The notes: generated by a model from the letters alone, not told the origin. Numbered from the stretch's first letter, positions 1 to 8,957 are shown. The stretch: DNA of 64,000 nt from Bacillus sp. RO3 (GCF_012911895.1 NZ_JAAXCV010000031.1:50272-114271), one strand, 5' to 3'. Numbers and translations are program-made.

Positions 1-202
1 CACTCCCCGGGCTGCTGATGGCTATGCCCATCAAAGAATAATTCTTCTTCATGCGCTTATAATATTGATCGATCACATCACTAAATTCATCGATTGATGG
101 AGGGGTTGATACTTCTTCTTTCTCAACCAGCTGACCTGTAATGGAAATCAGGGCAAGTTTGATAGACGTCCCCCCGATATCAATGGTTAATAGAAACTCC
201 AT
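1..202 (-). CDS. ROK family sugar kinase (5' part only; gene runs off the window)
   Basis: The visible N-terminal 67 residues begin MEFLLTIDIGGTSIKLALIS, the DIGGTxIK phosphate-1 loop of the ROK (repressor/ORF/kinase) family, which phosphorylates free sugars in the cytoplasm. The 3' end lies beyond position 1, so substrate and the zinc-binding motif cannot be judged. The ATG at 200-202 follows a GAGGTGAAGAA ribosome site that overlaps the stop codon of the upstream GH1 gene, so the two are translationally linked in one operon. Next to a GH1 glycosidase, ManA and a secreted endo-glycosidase, a glucose-, mannose- or GlcNAc-type hexokinase role is likely (inference). Confidence 0.85.
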   Translation of the reverse strand, partial: MEFLLTIDIGGTSIKLALISITGQLVEKEEVSTPPSIDEFSDVIDQYYKRMKKNYSLMGIAISSPGS

Positions 203-211
203 TTCTTCACC

Positions 212-1579
212 TCATTCCGGAAGCTGGTTTGATTCGGCCAGGACCTTGAACCAGTCTGCACTTTTTTTCTTTTTCCTTCTCCCGGTCTCCAAATCCAGTT
301 CAACGAGGCCATACCTATTTTTGTACTCATTCAGCCATGACCAGTTATCAATGAAGGTCCATACATGATACCCATAGCAATTGGATCCTTCTTCGATTCC
401 TTTGTGAAGCCACTTTAGATGATTCCTCATGAATTCAATCCGGTAACAATCCTGAATCAACCCTGAAGAATCTCTAAACCTTGCTTCACCTTCCACTCCC
501 ATCCCATTTTCCGCGACATACCAGGGGATGTTCCCATATTGGTCTCTTACCGTCAGGGCAATATCATATATGCCTTTTTCGTATATCTCCCATCCACGAT
601 GTGGATTCATTTTCGCTCCGTCCCATTGATAAGGTTCGAAATAGCGATCAAGTGGGTTGGCCGAAGCAGATGAGCCTGCCTTCACCCTCCTTGGTTGATA
701 ATAATTAACACCAAGAAAGTCCACGGGATAATCTTTCAATAGTGGAAGGTCTAAAGGATTGGAACGAACGTGAATGTGTTCTTGTTCAATGAAGGACAAC
801 AACTCCTCCGGAAACTCTCCCTTCACAACCGGATCTAAAAAGCTCCGATTAAACAGTACATCTGCCCACATAGCCGCTTCCACATCTATAAGGTTGTCTG
901 AACGGGGATAGCTTGGCGTTAAGTTCAAAATGATCCCTATTTTCCCTGAGTTGTTCCCCTCCTTAAATGCCCTCACAGCTTTCACATGGGCCATCAACGT
1001 ATGATATCCTGCCTGAAAGGCTCGATGGAGATCGAACACTCCCGGCAGATGCTTATCATTTAAATACCCCATCTCTATTGGTACAATGGGTTCATTGAAC
1101 GTGACCCAATCCTCTACATGGTCCCCGAATCGTTCAAATGCCACCTTGGCATAAAACTCAAATTCATCCACCACTTCCCGGTTGTCCCAACCGCCTTTCT
1201 CGTACAACCGGAGGGGCATGTCGAAATGAAACAAATTAACAATAGGCCTAATCCCACTTTCGTTTAGGCGCTTTAATACATGCCTGTAAAAGGCAACTGC
1301 CTCTTCATTCACATGATTGCCATCAGGCAATAAACGCGCCCACGATATTGAGGTTCGAAAGGAATTAAATCCCGTTTGCTTCATCGTGACGATGTCTTTT
1401 TTATAGTGATCATAAAAGCCTGAGGTGTCTTCAGGCCCCATCTGCTGAAAGAAACGTTCGGGTTCCTTCTGAAACCAGTAATCCCAAACATTCTGAGCCT
1501 TTCCCCCACAACTTCCCGCTCCCTCCATCTGTGGTCCCGAAGAAGCAGCCCCCCATAAAAAACCTTCAGGAAATTCCAT
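212..1579 (-). CDS. Glycoside hydrolase family 1 beta-glycosidase (possibly 6-phospho-beta-glucosidase)
   Basis: A 455-residue GH1 enzyme of normal family length. It opens with the FPEGFLWGAASS signature; the TFNEP motif places the acid/base at about E163, and WYVAENG places the nucleophile at about E357. The C-terminal stretch rich in lysine before SADWFK resembles the phosphate-contacting region of 6-phospho-beta-glucosidases, but the call between phosphorylated and free substrate stays open. There is no signal peptide, so it acts in the cytoplasm on imported disaccharides or glycosides. It sits directly upstream of the ROK kinase gene (9-bp gap) and downstream of manA. A cre-like box lies 17 bp before its start, suggesting CcpA repression. 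Confidence 0.88.
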   Translation of the reverse strand: MEFPEGFLWGAASSGPQMEGAGSCGGKAQNVWDYWFQKEPERFFQQMGPEDTSGFYDHYKKDIVTMKQTGFNSFRTSISWARLLPDGNHVNEEAVAFYRHVLKRLNESGIRPIVNLFHFDMPLRLYEKGGWDNREVVDEFEFYAKVAFERFGDHVEDWVTFNEPIVPIEMGYLNDKHLPGVFDLHRAFQAGYHTLMAHVKAVRAFKEGNNSGKIGIILNLTPSYPRSDNLIDVEAAMWADVLFNRSFLDPVVKGEFPEELLSFIEQEHIHVRSNPLDLPLLKDYPVDFLGVNYYQPRRVKAGSSASANPLDRYFEPYQWDGAKMNPHRGWEIYEKGIYDIALTVRDQYGNIPWYVAENGMGVEGEARFRDSSGLIQDCYRIEFMRNHLKWLHKGIEEGSNCYGYHVWTFIDNWSWLNEYKNRYGLVELDLETGRRKKKKSADWFKVLAESNQLPE

Positions 1580-1595
1580 TCATACCACCCTCCCC

Positions 1596-1609
1596 AGAAA
1601 TCGCTTACA
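1596..1609 (-). promoter_or_regulatory. cre box (CcpA operator) upstream of the GH1 gene
   Basis: On the minus strand this reads TGTAAGCGATTTCT, 13 of 14 positions of the CcpA consensus TGWAANCGNTNWCA. It is 17 bp upstream of the GH1 start codon, where bound CcpA would block transcription. Confidence 0.6.
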
Positions 1610-1640
1610 TTTCTTCTTAAAGCCATCATATAAAGAATAA

Positions 1641-1674
1641 AAAGGAGTTGGAATATGTTCACTCCAACTCCTTT
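1641..1674 (-). terminator. Hairpin between manA and the GH1 gene
   Basis: A perfect 12-bp stem (AAAGGAGTTGGA with TCCAACTCCTTT) and a 10-nt loop. On the minus strand it is followed only by a weak T-rich stretch, so it may attenuate rather than fully end transcription from manA. Confidence 0.55.
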
Positions 1675-1822
1675 AATAAACGCATGAAAACTTTAATAAT
1701 GACACCTTTTGTGGATGGGTGGGTGAGGGTCATGGTTCTCTAAAGGTGTTGGTCTCACGAAACCACACACCTACCACTTTCTGCTCCATGGGAATCAAGC
1801 CCTCCGCTACTCTTATTCCCCA

Positions 1823-2770
1823 TCAAACATGAGATACAATCAACTCGACCTGTCCTGCGATCTCCCACGTCTTGACATCCGCCGGTAAAATGAAGTGATC
1901 TCCTTTTGTAAGACAGTATTCCTCTCCATGGACTTTCAGCATTCCCTTTCCGTTCAATACACTCGCCAGCTGAAATGGCTGGTCCTGGAGAAATGCCGCA
2001 TGTCCGTCTACTTGCCATTTGTATACGGTGAAGTAGTCCGTTTCCACAAATTTAGTGAACTCGACTCCTTCACGCTTTTCCACAACTGGCTCAACCGCTT
2101 CACACCTGTGTGGAATCGTCGTCACTTCAATGGATTGATTGATATGCAGTTCCCTCGTATTGCCTGCCGCATCTTTACGGTCGTAGTCATAGACACGATA
2201 GGTCGTATCTGAACTTTGCTGTGTTTCAAGGACCAACGTTCCTTTGCAAAGGGCATGGATCGTACCACTTGGGACATAGAAGAAGTCACCAGGCTTCACA
2301 GGCACCCGGCGGAGGAGCTCACTCCATTTCCCCCTTTCAATCATGGAAATGAATTCTTCCTTCGTTTGAGCTGTGTGACCGAAGATCATTTCAGCATCTT
2401 CTTCGCAATCAATGATATACCAGCACTCCGTTTTACCCAGTTCACCGTTTTCATGTTCATGTGCGTAGGCATCATCCGGATGTACCTGAACAGAAAGATC
2501 TGCGCTCGCGTCTAATATTTTCTTTAACAGTGGAAACACGGGGGAAGGATGCTTGCCGAAAAGCTCACGATGTTCTTTCCAAAGCTCACCAATGGTCCTC
2601 CCTGCAAACTCTCCGTTGATTACGGTACTCTGCCCATTGGGATGTCCGGATATAGCCCAACACTCACCTGTTTGATCAGATGGAATATCGTAGTTAAATC
2701 GCTCTTTTAAAGCCGTACCTCCCCATATTCTCTCTTGAAATACGGGTTGTAGAAATAGTGGCTGGTTCAT
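1823..2770 (-). CDS. manA: Mannose-6-phosphate isomerase, class I
   Basis: A 315-residue type I phosphomannose isomerase, the short Gram-positive form. It starts with the family's FLQPVFQERIWGG segment. QVHPDD with the later HENGELGKTE gives the zinc ligands, and GTIHAL and the YRVYDYDR region complete the cupin active site. It interconverts mannose-6-P and fructose-6-P in the cytosol, feeding mannose into glycolysis or supplying mannose-6-P for GDP-mannose. Placement after a secreted endo-beta-N-acetylglucosaminidase and before GH1/ROK genes points to catabolism of mannose from N-glycans. The ATG follows AGGAGGGTATC. Confidence 0.95.
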   Translation of the reverse strand: MNQPLFLQPVFQERIWGGTALKERFNYDIPSDQTGECWAISGHPNGQSTVINGEFAGRTIGELWKEHRELFGKHPSPVFPLLKKILDASADLSVQVHPDDAYAHEHENGELGKTECWYIIDCEEDAEMIFGHTAQTKEEFISMIERGKWSELLRRVPVKPGDFFYVPSGTIHALCKGTLVLETQQSSDTTYRVYDYDRKDAAGNTRELHINQSIEVTTIPHRCEAVEPVVEKREGVEFTKFVETDYFTVYKWQVDGHAAFLQDQPFQLASVLNGKGMLKVHGEEYCLTKGDHFILPADVKTWEIAGQVELIVSHV

Positions 2771-2969
2771 GATACCCTCCTTATTCAGTTGTTCTTATTC
2801 ACGTAATCCAGGGAAGCTATCTCTTGATGCCTGGCATATATGTTTTGACAATCAATCAGACAGATGTTGATCATCGGTAGTGCCGTATTCCGTATGACCG
2901 CTTCCCTTCAAGCTTCTTTGTCACTACTTTTCTTTTAAACTTGAATAACCTAATCTCACCTATAAAAAG

Positions 2970-2994
2970 GCCAAAATCGACAGGCGATTTTGGC
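2970..2994 (-). terminator. Rho-independent terminator of the GH85 gene
   Basis: A 10-bp stem (GCCAAAATCG/CGATTTTGGC read across both arms) followed on the minus strand by CCTTTTTATA. It lies 25-50 bp after the stop codon of the endo-glycosidase gene. Confidence 0.8.
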
Positions 2995-3018
2995 AGATTG
3001 ATATTCTACTAAAGTGAT

Positions 3019-5637
3019 TTAAAATCCATAAATCTCCAGCTCATAAATACGTGCAGCTTGGTCTCCTGTTTGAGTAGGCTCGTTTATGGATAAACGAACG
3101 AAGCGAGCTTCCGTTACAGCTGTCGTATGCTCTGATACAGCCGCCTGATTATCATCCACTCCTACGTTCTCTTGCCACGTTTCTCCATCCATACTCGTCT
3201 CGATGACAAAGGATTTCGTATTAAACGCCGGGGATTCTCCTCCTGCTTCAGCATGCTTCACGATGAATTTGGATAGATGGTAGGTTTCTCCCAAGTCAAC
3301 AACCATCCACTGATCCGTACCATGGGCACACCATTTACTGTTATTCTCCACTTTCCCATCAACAGCTTTGTCTGCCCCTTCACTTGGAGCACAGGCGCCA
3401 CCTGATTCAGTCCCTTGATTCAAGGCGACATTTCTAGTCGCATCCGCGTCTTCAGAAACGTAAATATAAGCTTGTTTCGTCATGACATCTTCACCCGATG
3501 TATTTCGAGCCGTCAAGGTTACGGAAAATACCCCCTCCACGGGATAGTGAACGACAGGGTTCTCCTCTGAACTCACTTGGGGCTGACCGCCTTCGAACTG
3601 CCATTCCCACTCTTCCGTTACTTCAGAAGCTTCACTAAAGAACTGCACCTTATCTCCCGGTCGTATAACCGTTTGATCCACCCGAAAGTCTGCTTCCGGT
3701 TTCGGGTAAGCTGGCCAGTCCACCATGACGACACTGCCTTCCCCTCTTACAAGCTCCTCACTGACTGGTACCACCTCATACGAAGTAGTTGCTTCTTTTC
3801 CATTCCTTTTCAAGTCATTCAAGGCAAGAACATGGTTCGGGGTTGCCCCTACCCACTCCCTGGAGCCATCGGAATGAAGTCTGTACACCTCATACTGTTT
3901 CACTTCATCCCTCTCATTCCATGCCAACCGGACATCTGCATATACCGCATCAGTGAAATGAATGTGAGAGATCTCAAGCCCCGTTGGCTTCTTCGGCTTC
4001 TCTTGTTCTTCGTTATCGTTGTAAATCTTGATTTCTCCAATATGGATTTCATAGTCACCAGGTTCGTTCACTTTATCGAAGTGAAGGGAAACGGCAGAAA
4101 GATGTTGTCCCTTAAACTTCGTCAGGTCAAACGTTTGTGTGACCCAACCTCCCCGACTCTCCTTAGTCACTTCCATCAATGAAGTCTTATCCTGACCAAA
4201 GTCCAGTTGCACGTCCATCTCCGGATTCGTTTCATCCGTTTTGTACGTAATCGAAAACTTCGTGTCTTGGGTCATCTCCACATCTGTTTCATAAAGGGAC
4301 AGGGTTGTCTTACTGGTCTCATCACGCGTTCCATGAACGTTCAATGAGCTTCCACCATAGTAAGACGTACTCCAATCAAAGGTTGGGTTTAATAATTCCC
4401 CTTCCCCTGTCACGTTCCAACGCCAAGTCGGTAAAATGTCTTGGAGACTTCGGTTATGCCACTCCTGTTCAGATGACTTCTCCCCGTCAATGGCGAAAAA
4501 TTCTCCACTCCCCGTATTGAAATTCGTCGTGAACGGAAGCGACTGGATCGTTGTCTTTTCAGTGAAATGACGCGAAATTCCTGGCCAGTTCACTTCAGGG
4601 TCCCCTGTCCAAAACGCTTCTTCTTTTTGATAAAACTCATTCATCGCACTTGATGATTTAAAAGCCCAATCCGGGCGATAAATACCCAGGGACGTCCAAA
4701 GAGAACCATCTCCTTTGACTAAGTTGTCCCACTTTACAGAGGTCTGAGTACCATTGGCTTCCACATCTATTCCTGCATACAAATCATAAGGAGATCGTCC
4801 GATTTCCAATGCCTTTTCATACGACCGTTCCTGACTTCCACCCCTCCACCAGAAATTCAGGAACATACTGTCGGACACACGTCGGTCCTTATCCTGCAGG
4901 AAGTACGTGTTCTCATCGGTCAAATAGTTCTGCCAATTAATAGCGCCTGATTTCACCATGGAGTCATACCACATAATCTCAAAGTCCGTCGGCTTATTTT
5001 CCTGAAGATAGAGAAGGAACTCTTGCATCTTCTCCGCTTGTTCCCTGTCCCCACCCTCGGTCTCCTGATTGATAAACCATCCGTCAAATCCATAGTAATC
5101 CGCCACTTCAAGCAATTTGTCGGCAGCAGGGAACGAGCCATCCTCCCGCTGTGTCAACATTTGGTCCACCCACTCTTCTTTTCCGCCATACACTTTCGGC
5201 GGGAAGAAGACATTCCCTAAGATGGGTACACCGTTCCGGTGAGAAGCATCAATCACATCCGCACTCGGGGGCACGATGATCCCTTCCCCGGAAGATCCTG
5301 CCCAGTACACCATTACGTCTACATATTGCCAAAAGGCAAATGTATTCGCATAAAACTCCTTACCTCCTTGAGAAGGTACACCGCTCGTCTGAGGGTTTAA
5401 AGCAGATAAAGCTACAACGCGTGCAGAATTGTTACTGTCATTTGACTCCACCCGCTCCGCCAGAGGAACCATGGACCTGTTGTAGGCTGCGTCCGGATCC
5501 TGCTCAGGAGACCATTCCAGGAGGTCTTCCGGATACCAATGAGAAGAAGTGGGACCTTCCGCCAAAACTGCCATGGGAAAAAGAAACAAAACAAAAAACA
5601 TGAGACTTCCAACAATCCTTTTGTGACCGTTCTTCAT
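3019..5637 (-). CDS. Secreted endo-beta-N-acetylglucosaminidase, GH85, with FnIII, PKD and discoidin (CBM32-like) domains
   Basis: An 872-residue exported enzyme. A basic N-terminus and hydrophobic stretch ending AVLA form a Sec signal peptide. Residues about 60-400 are a GH85 domain: FDGWFINQETEGG carries the family's paired Asn (about N190) and catalytic Glu (about E192). This family cleaves the chitobiose core of N-glycans, releasing the glycan from glycoproteins. Behind it come a beta-sandwich region, an FnIII-like module (about 560-650), a PKD domain (about 655-735) and a C-terminal F5/8-type discoidin domain (about 740-872) likely to bind galactose or GlcNAc. No LPXTG anchor is present, so it is probably released. 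I chose the ATG at 5635-5637 over the in-frame GTG 12 bp upstream because GGAGGGTGAG is correctly spaced for the ATG. Confidence 0.93.
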   Translation of the reverse strand: MKNGHKRIVGSLMFFVLFLFPMAVLAEGPTSSHWYPEDLLEWSPEQDPDAAYNRSMVPLAERVESNDSNNSARVVALSALNPQTSGVPSQGGKEFYANTFAFWQYVDVMVYWAGSSGEGIIVPPSADVIDASHRNGVPILGNVFFPPKVYGGKEEWVDQMLTQREDGSFPAADKLLEVADYYGFDGWFINQETEGGDREQAEKMQEFLLYLQENKPTDFEIMWYDSMVKSGAINWQNYLTDENTYFLQDKDRRVSDSMFLNFWWRGGSQERSYEKALEIGRSPYDLYAGIDVEANGTQTSVKWDNLVKGDGSLWTSLGIYRPDWAFKSSSAMNEFYQKEEAFWTGDPEVNWPGISRHFTEKTTIQSLPFTTNFNTGSGEFFAIDGEKSSEQEWHNRSLQDILPTWRWNVTGEGELLNPTFDWSTSYYGGSSLNVHGTRDETSKTTLSLYETDVEMTQDTKFSITYKTDETNPEMDVQLDFGQDKTSLMEVTKESRGGWVTQTFDLTKFKGQHLSAVSLHFDKVNEPGDYEIHIGEIKIYNDNEEQEKPKKPTGLEISHIHFTDAVYADVRLAWNERDEVKQYEVYRLHSDGSREWVGATPNHVLALNDLKRNGKEATTSYEVVPVSEELVRGEGSVVMVDWPAYPKPEADFRVDQTVIRPGDKVQFFSEASEVTEEWEWQFEGGQPQVSSEENPVVHYPVEGVFSVTLTARNTSGEDVMTKQAYIYVSEDADATRNVALNQGTESGGACAPSEGADKAVDGKVENNSKWCAHGTDQWMVVDLGETYHLSKFIVKHAEAGGESPAFNTKSFVIETSMDGETWQENVGVDDNQAAVSEHTTAVTEARFVRLSINEPTQTGDQAARIYELEIYGF

Positions 5638-5734
5638 TCCTTTACTCACCCTCCACCATTTAATGTTGATTCACATCCTTACTGCCTCGTTCCAACCTCC
5701 CCCCTTTTCGAATGGAAACCACCAATCCCAACTA

Positions 5735-5748
5735 TGTTAACGCTTTCA
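5735..5748 (-). promoter_or_regulatory. cre box (CcpA operator) upstream of the GH85 gene
   Basis: The minus strand reads TGAAAGCGTTAACA, a full match to TGWAANCGNTNWCA. It is about 100 bp upstream of the endo-glycosidase start codon, consistent with glucose repression of the N-glycan locus. Confidence 0.75.
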
Positions 5749-5859
5749 ATAGTGAGAAAAGCAGATTGATTAGATTTAATTTAGTCGAGACGCATATAGG
5801 AATCAATCACTCTGGAGAATGTTGTAAAGTATGAACAGTGAATCTTTACATTTTACAGT

Positions 5860-5903
5860 GGGACAGGGGGGCCAGGGGGACAGGGGGACAGGTTCCTTGT
5901 CCC
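5860..5903. repeat. REP-like GGGACAGG palindrome, copy 1
   Basis: A run of GGGACAGG units closing with GGTTCCTTGTCCC, giving a short imperfect palindrome. Related copies sit at 6054 and 6564. Such GGGACAGG...CCTGTCCC elements are common intergenic palindromes in Bacillus genomes and resemble RAYT-linked REPs; a RAYT remnant lies at about 13.96-14.16 kb. Confidence 0.6.
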
Positions 5904-5917
5904 AGAATTCAAATAAA

Positions 5918-5942
5918 GACGAGGGGAAATCATCCCCTCGTC
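5918..5942 (+). terminator. Bidirectional-looking terminator hairpin
   Basis: A 10-bp stem (GACGAGGGGA/TCCCCTCGTC) with a 5-nt loop, followed by TTTT on the plus strand. No intact gene lies just upstream, so it may be left over from a lost gene. The rest of 5750-6260 holds only REP-like repeats and hairpins. Confidence 0.6.
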
Positions 5943-6053
5943 TTTTCCTCTCGGCAGTTCCCCCCATCCTATCTTAATTAAACGACCGTTTAACCCTCTT
6001 AATCGCACAAGCGGAAGGCTTTGGACTTTCTAATCAAACGTTTGTTTAAACAT

Positions 6054-6080
6054 TGGGACACAGGGACAGGTCCCTTGTCC
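6054..6080. repeat. REP-like GGGACAGG palindrome, copy 2
   Basis: Reads GGGACACAGGGACAGG and then TCCCTTGTCCC, an imperfect palindrome of the same family as the copies at 5860 and 6564. Confidence 0.55.
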
Positions 6081-6125
6081 CAGAAAAAGAGATGATCAGA
6101 TTAATAAAGACTACTCATCTCATAG

Positions 6126-6157
6126 AAAGAAGCACGGGCAAAGTCCCGTGCTTCTTT
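6126..6157. terminator. Terminator-like hairpin
   Basis: A 13-bp perfect stem (AAAGAAGCACGGG/CCCGTGCTTCTTT) with a 6-nt loop. Neither side has a long T-run, and no gene ends here now. Confidence 0.5.
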
Positions 6158-6267
6158 GAGATCATGGTAGAGGTAAGCGTGTCTCTCTCATGACGGAGCA
6201 AACAGTCCTTCCATCTTTTTCGATTAACGTAAAGAGAAAAGGGAAGGAAAGATTCTTATTATAGCGA

Positions 6268-6474
6268 TTGGAATTGTCCGTTAGAATGGCTGATGCTTGG
6301 AATAAACTGTATGCGGTTCATAGCAGTAGTTCAAACTGGTATAACACAGGAGGTATGAAAGACCAGTTTGATTGCCATGCTACCTATGCCAGGACAAAAA
6401 GCCGCTGGAATTTAGAGCCTTCAAGGCCTAATGTCAGCTATGCGGAAACCGTTGCTAAAGCGTGTAATCCATAA
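6268..6474 (+). pseudogene. Remnant of a DUF2599 protein (C-terminal part only)
   Basis: About 68 codons are left. They contain SSNWYNTGGMKDQFDCH and WNLEPSRPNVSYAETVAKACNP, the typical end of DUF2599 proteins, which are secreted Bacillus proteins of unknown function. The frame opens with a stop codon (TAG at 6262) just upstream and has no signal peptide or ribosome site, so the N-terminal part is lost. A strong terminator follows at 6511-6536, as expected for the end of a once-complete gene. Confidence 0.65.
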
Positions 6475-6510
6475 ATCAATCAACTTTACTCTAAGCGAAT
6501 GAATAGAAGA

Positions 6511-6536
6511 GCCGGGGACCACTAGTGGTCCCCGGC
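6511..6536 (+). terminator. Terminator after the DUF2599 remnant
   Basis: A 26-nt perfect palindrome (GCCGGGGACCACT and its complement) followed by TTTATTAC on the plus strand. Confidence 0.75.
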
Positions 6537-6563
6537 TTTATTACATACTTTAGTGTGAATCGT

Positions 6564-6590
6564 GGGACAGGGTGCCTGTCCCCACGTCCC
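6564..6590. repeat. REP-like GGGACAGG palindrome, copy 3
   Basis: Reads GGGACAGGGTGCCTGTCCCC followed by ACGTCCC. It ends 3 bp before the stop codon of the next minus-strand gene. Confidence 0.55.
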
Positions 6591-6593
6591 ATC

Positions 6594-7775
6594 TCACCTC
6601 AATTGATCGATAAGCGGGTAGCCATACCGTATGTCGACTATTTTTTGTGCACGGTATTTTCCTTGATAGAAATCGACGTACAGTTGAAAGGGGATATCGT
6701 CGTGTTTTTTTCCTTTTGTATCCTTTAGTACAGCCGTGCCTGTCACTAAGAAAATCCCTGATTGTTGGAGATTGATGTTTTCCTCCCGTGTCATGGTAGC
6801 TTCCATGTCCTTACTATCGACAAACTTAAATCCATCTATTTTTATTTGTTCTTCGACCGATTCCTCTGCCGCTTCCATCGCCCTCTCCCTATTATCCTCA
6901 TAGGCATTGAGAACCGCCTGCTCGGGGGAAACCTCAAGCATCTTCACCATAAAAACAATCACTACAACTGCCGCCACCAAAGAGACAAGAGGATTTCGTT
7001 TAATGATAAGATTCATTTGATGAAATGTCCTTCGAACCACGGGGTGTTGCAGTCCTCTGCTTAGGGGATGCGTGTTACTAGTAGACCCGCCTTGATTATG
7101 AAGGGTACTACCGGATACAGGACGATCTGAAACCTTCTTGCCGCAGCTGGCACAGTAACGGGAATTCCTCTCTACCTTGTGACCACAATCAGAGCAGTAA
7201 TTCACTTTACCATCCTCTCCATAGCTGTTTTCAACAGGCTTCTCAGAACTATTCTGAGTCTGTGACCTTACCTCTTTTAATTTAGAAAAAGTATAGGATG
7301 CTAAGTGGTTCAGGTATTTTTCCATTACTGGGTATTTATGTAACATAAGGAGTGAAAAGAGCGCCAGAAACATCCCGCTTTTTAATGAAGTATCCATCTC
7401 TGCATAGTTATAGAAAAGGTAATAATTGATATAATTCAAGATTGTTAGAACGGATAAGATTGTGACCAGTTTTACATAAGACGAGTACCTCTGCTTTTTC
7501 ACCATCCGATACATCGTTATGCTGATCAGGATGGGCAATGCAATGGAAAGCGTGCCAAAAATAAAGTGCATATTCAAGGTAATCGATCCCCATATACCGT
7601 ATCCAAAGTCATAGATGAGGGGAAGTCGAAACGTGCTAAAGACCACTCCTAAAAATGAAAAAGTATCCAAAATCAATGAGGCTTCCTCTGTATACGTTTC
7701 ATACCACGGAAGAAAGCACGAAAGAAACAATAAAGAAAGAGCTGTGTATTGGATCGTTTTCTTCTCAAATTTCAC
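6594..7775 (-). CDS. Zinc-ribbon membrane protein of unknown function
   Basis: A 393-residue protein not assignable to a named family. The first ~170 residues hold about five hydrophobic segments, starting with YTALSLLFLSCFLPWY. A zinc ribbon follows (YCSDCGHKVERNSRYCASCG), then a further membrane segment (LVSLVAAVVVIVFMVKML) and a ~110-residue extracellular-looking tail beginning at the SPEQAVLNAYEDN helix. The GTG start is preceded by AGGGGGG. It lies 30 bp after another zinc-ribbon membrane protein gene in the same direction, probably one transcript. The pairing of cytosolic zinc ribbon and external domain suggests an envelope-sensing or assembly role (inference only). Confidence 0.8.
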   Translation of the reverse strand: MKFEKKTIQYTALSLLFLSCFLPWYETYTEEASLILDTFSFLGVVFSTFRLPLIYDFGYGIWGSITLNMHFIFGTLSIALPILISITMYRMVKKQRYSSYVKLVTILSVLTILNYINYYLFYNYAEMDTSLKSGMFLALFSLLMLHKYPVMEKYLNHLASYTFSKLKEVRSQTQNSSEKPVENSYGEDGKVNYCSDCGHKVERNSRYCASCGKKVSDRPVSGSTLHNQGGSTSNTHPLSRGLQHPVVRRTFHQMNLIIKRNPLVSLVAAVVVIVFMVKMLEVSPEQAVLNAYEDNRERAMEAAEESVEEQIKIDGFKFVDSKDMEATMTREENINLQQSGIFLVTGTAVLKDTKGKKHDDIPFQLYVDFYQGKYRAQKIVDIRYGYPLIDQLR

Positions 7776-7805
7776 TGTATGATGACCCCCCTGGAATGTA
7801 TCACG

Positions 7806-8957
7806 TTATCTATCCTGATTTTTCATGATCTCTTCATCTAATTCGGTATAAATATGTTTCCTATACATTTCCTCAAACTCCCCACTATCCTTAAGGGCAC
7901 CGATAAAGCGATCTAATCGTTCATGTAAATCCCTATCTTCTTTAGACAAGGCAAATACAACTAATTGATTCCCGTTCTTTTTATAAGGTTGAGTGTAAAG
8001 AAGACTGTCCCCAAAATCGTCTGTATAATCAAAGCCCATCAATAGGTCCGCTGCATATTCCCTGTAGCTGGTTTCACTTCCCAGGTTTTGCCCATCAATG
8101 ATAAGGGATGAAGATTCAAGGAAAGAATACGTCATATTTTCTTCTGCAAAGAAACTCTCAAGAATTTCCTTTTCAAAGGTATTCCCTCCAAGTCCTACTG
8201 CCACCACATCAGGTATCCTTCCATCGCCTTCAGAAATGTTCAAATCATGACCATCTTCCTGTTCATGTTCGGTCAATTCTCCTTCTTCAAATTCAGAATA
8301 TTGATTGAACAATGCCTCTTCATTACTCCTAATGAACCGTCTGGCCCCGTCACGATCTTCTAAGACAATAGCATCCCGATCTTCAAACATGATATTCAGC
8401 GTATAAGGGTTCACATGACGATCATTCATGTCTTTTACGACTACTTCTATTAACCCATCCCTCGTATTCTCTCGTTCAAACGTATAGGTAGTATAGTTTT
8501 CAATTCTATGTTTGGTCATTTCTCCCGAATTTTCATCATGAATCATAAAGCTGACGAAATGACCTTCTTCCTCGTTATACCAGTAGCCATTCAAATCATG
8601 AATGCCGTCGCCACTTGTATCTTCTTCCTCTTCGTCTGGTGACAGACTGGCTTTAGCTTCATGCGAATCTTCATCAAGGGTTTGTTGAACCTTTTCTGCA
8701 TTGGAAACCTCTCCCTGGCCCTGACTGATGATGAGATATGTAGAAATCATTCCTATCAATACGAATGATAGTCCACCAATCAAAAACAGCTTTTTCTTTG
8801 AAGGAGCTTTTGTATTCGTTTCTATTCCAGTCATTGGATCAGTACTTCCCCCTGGGTGATCACTCACCTCTCTTCCGATAACCTCCTCCCCACAATGGGT
8901 ACAATAATTCGCCTCGCCCTCCAACTGATTCCTGCACTTATGACACTTCATGCCCAT
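7806..8957 (-). CDS. Zinc-ribbon, single-pass membrane protein with a solute-binding-protein-like C-terminus
   Basis: A 383-residue protein. It starts with a zinc ribbon (CHKCRNQLEGEANYCTHCG), then a linker and one membrane span (LFLIGGLSFVLIGMISTYLII). The external part has an acidic spacer and a central beta-rich module (about 110-205). Its last ~130 residues (LLMGFDYTDDFGDSLLYTQPY, VVFALSKEDRDLHERLDRFI, DSGEFEEMYRKHIY) look like the second lobe of family-3 extracellular solute-binding proteins, including the typical final helix. That would make it a tethered ligand sensor rather than a transporter subunit (inference). AAGGAG precedes the ATG. Upstream 8958-9250 shows no gene. Confidence 0.78.
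   Translation of the reverse strand: MGMKCHKCRNQLEGEANYCTHCGEEVIGREVSDHPGGSTDPMTGIETNTKAPSKKKLFLIGGLSFVLIGMISTYLIISQGQGEVSNAEKVQQTLDEDSHEAKASLSPDEEEEDTSGDGIHDLNGYWYNEEEGHFVSFMIHDENSGEMTKHRIENYTTYTFERENTRDGLIEVVVKDMNDRHVNPYTLNIMFEDRDAIVLEDRDGARRFIRSNEEALFNQYSEFEEGELTEHEQEDGHDLNISEGDGRIPDVVAVGLGGNTFEKEILESFFAEENMTYSFLESSSLIIDGQNLGSETSYREYAADLLMGFDYTDDFGDSLLYTQPYKKNGNQLVVFALSKEDRDLHERLDRFIGALKDSGEFEEMYRKHIYTELDEEIMKNQDR

Noticed and set aside
3577..4182. A 201-codon plus-strand frame inside the GH85 gene
   Set aside because: Antisense shadow of the GH85 protein, whose domains are clear.
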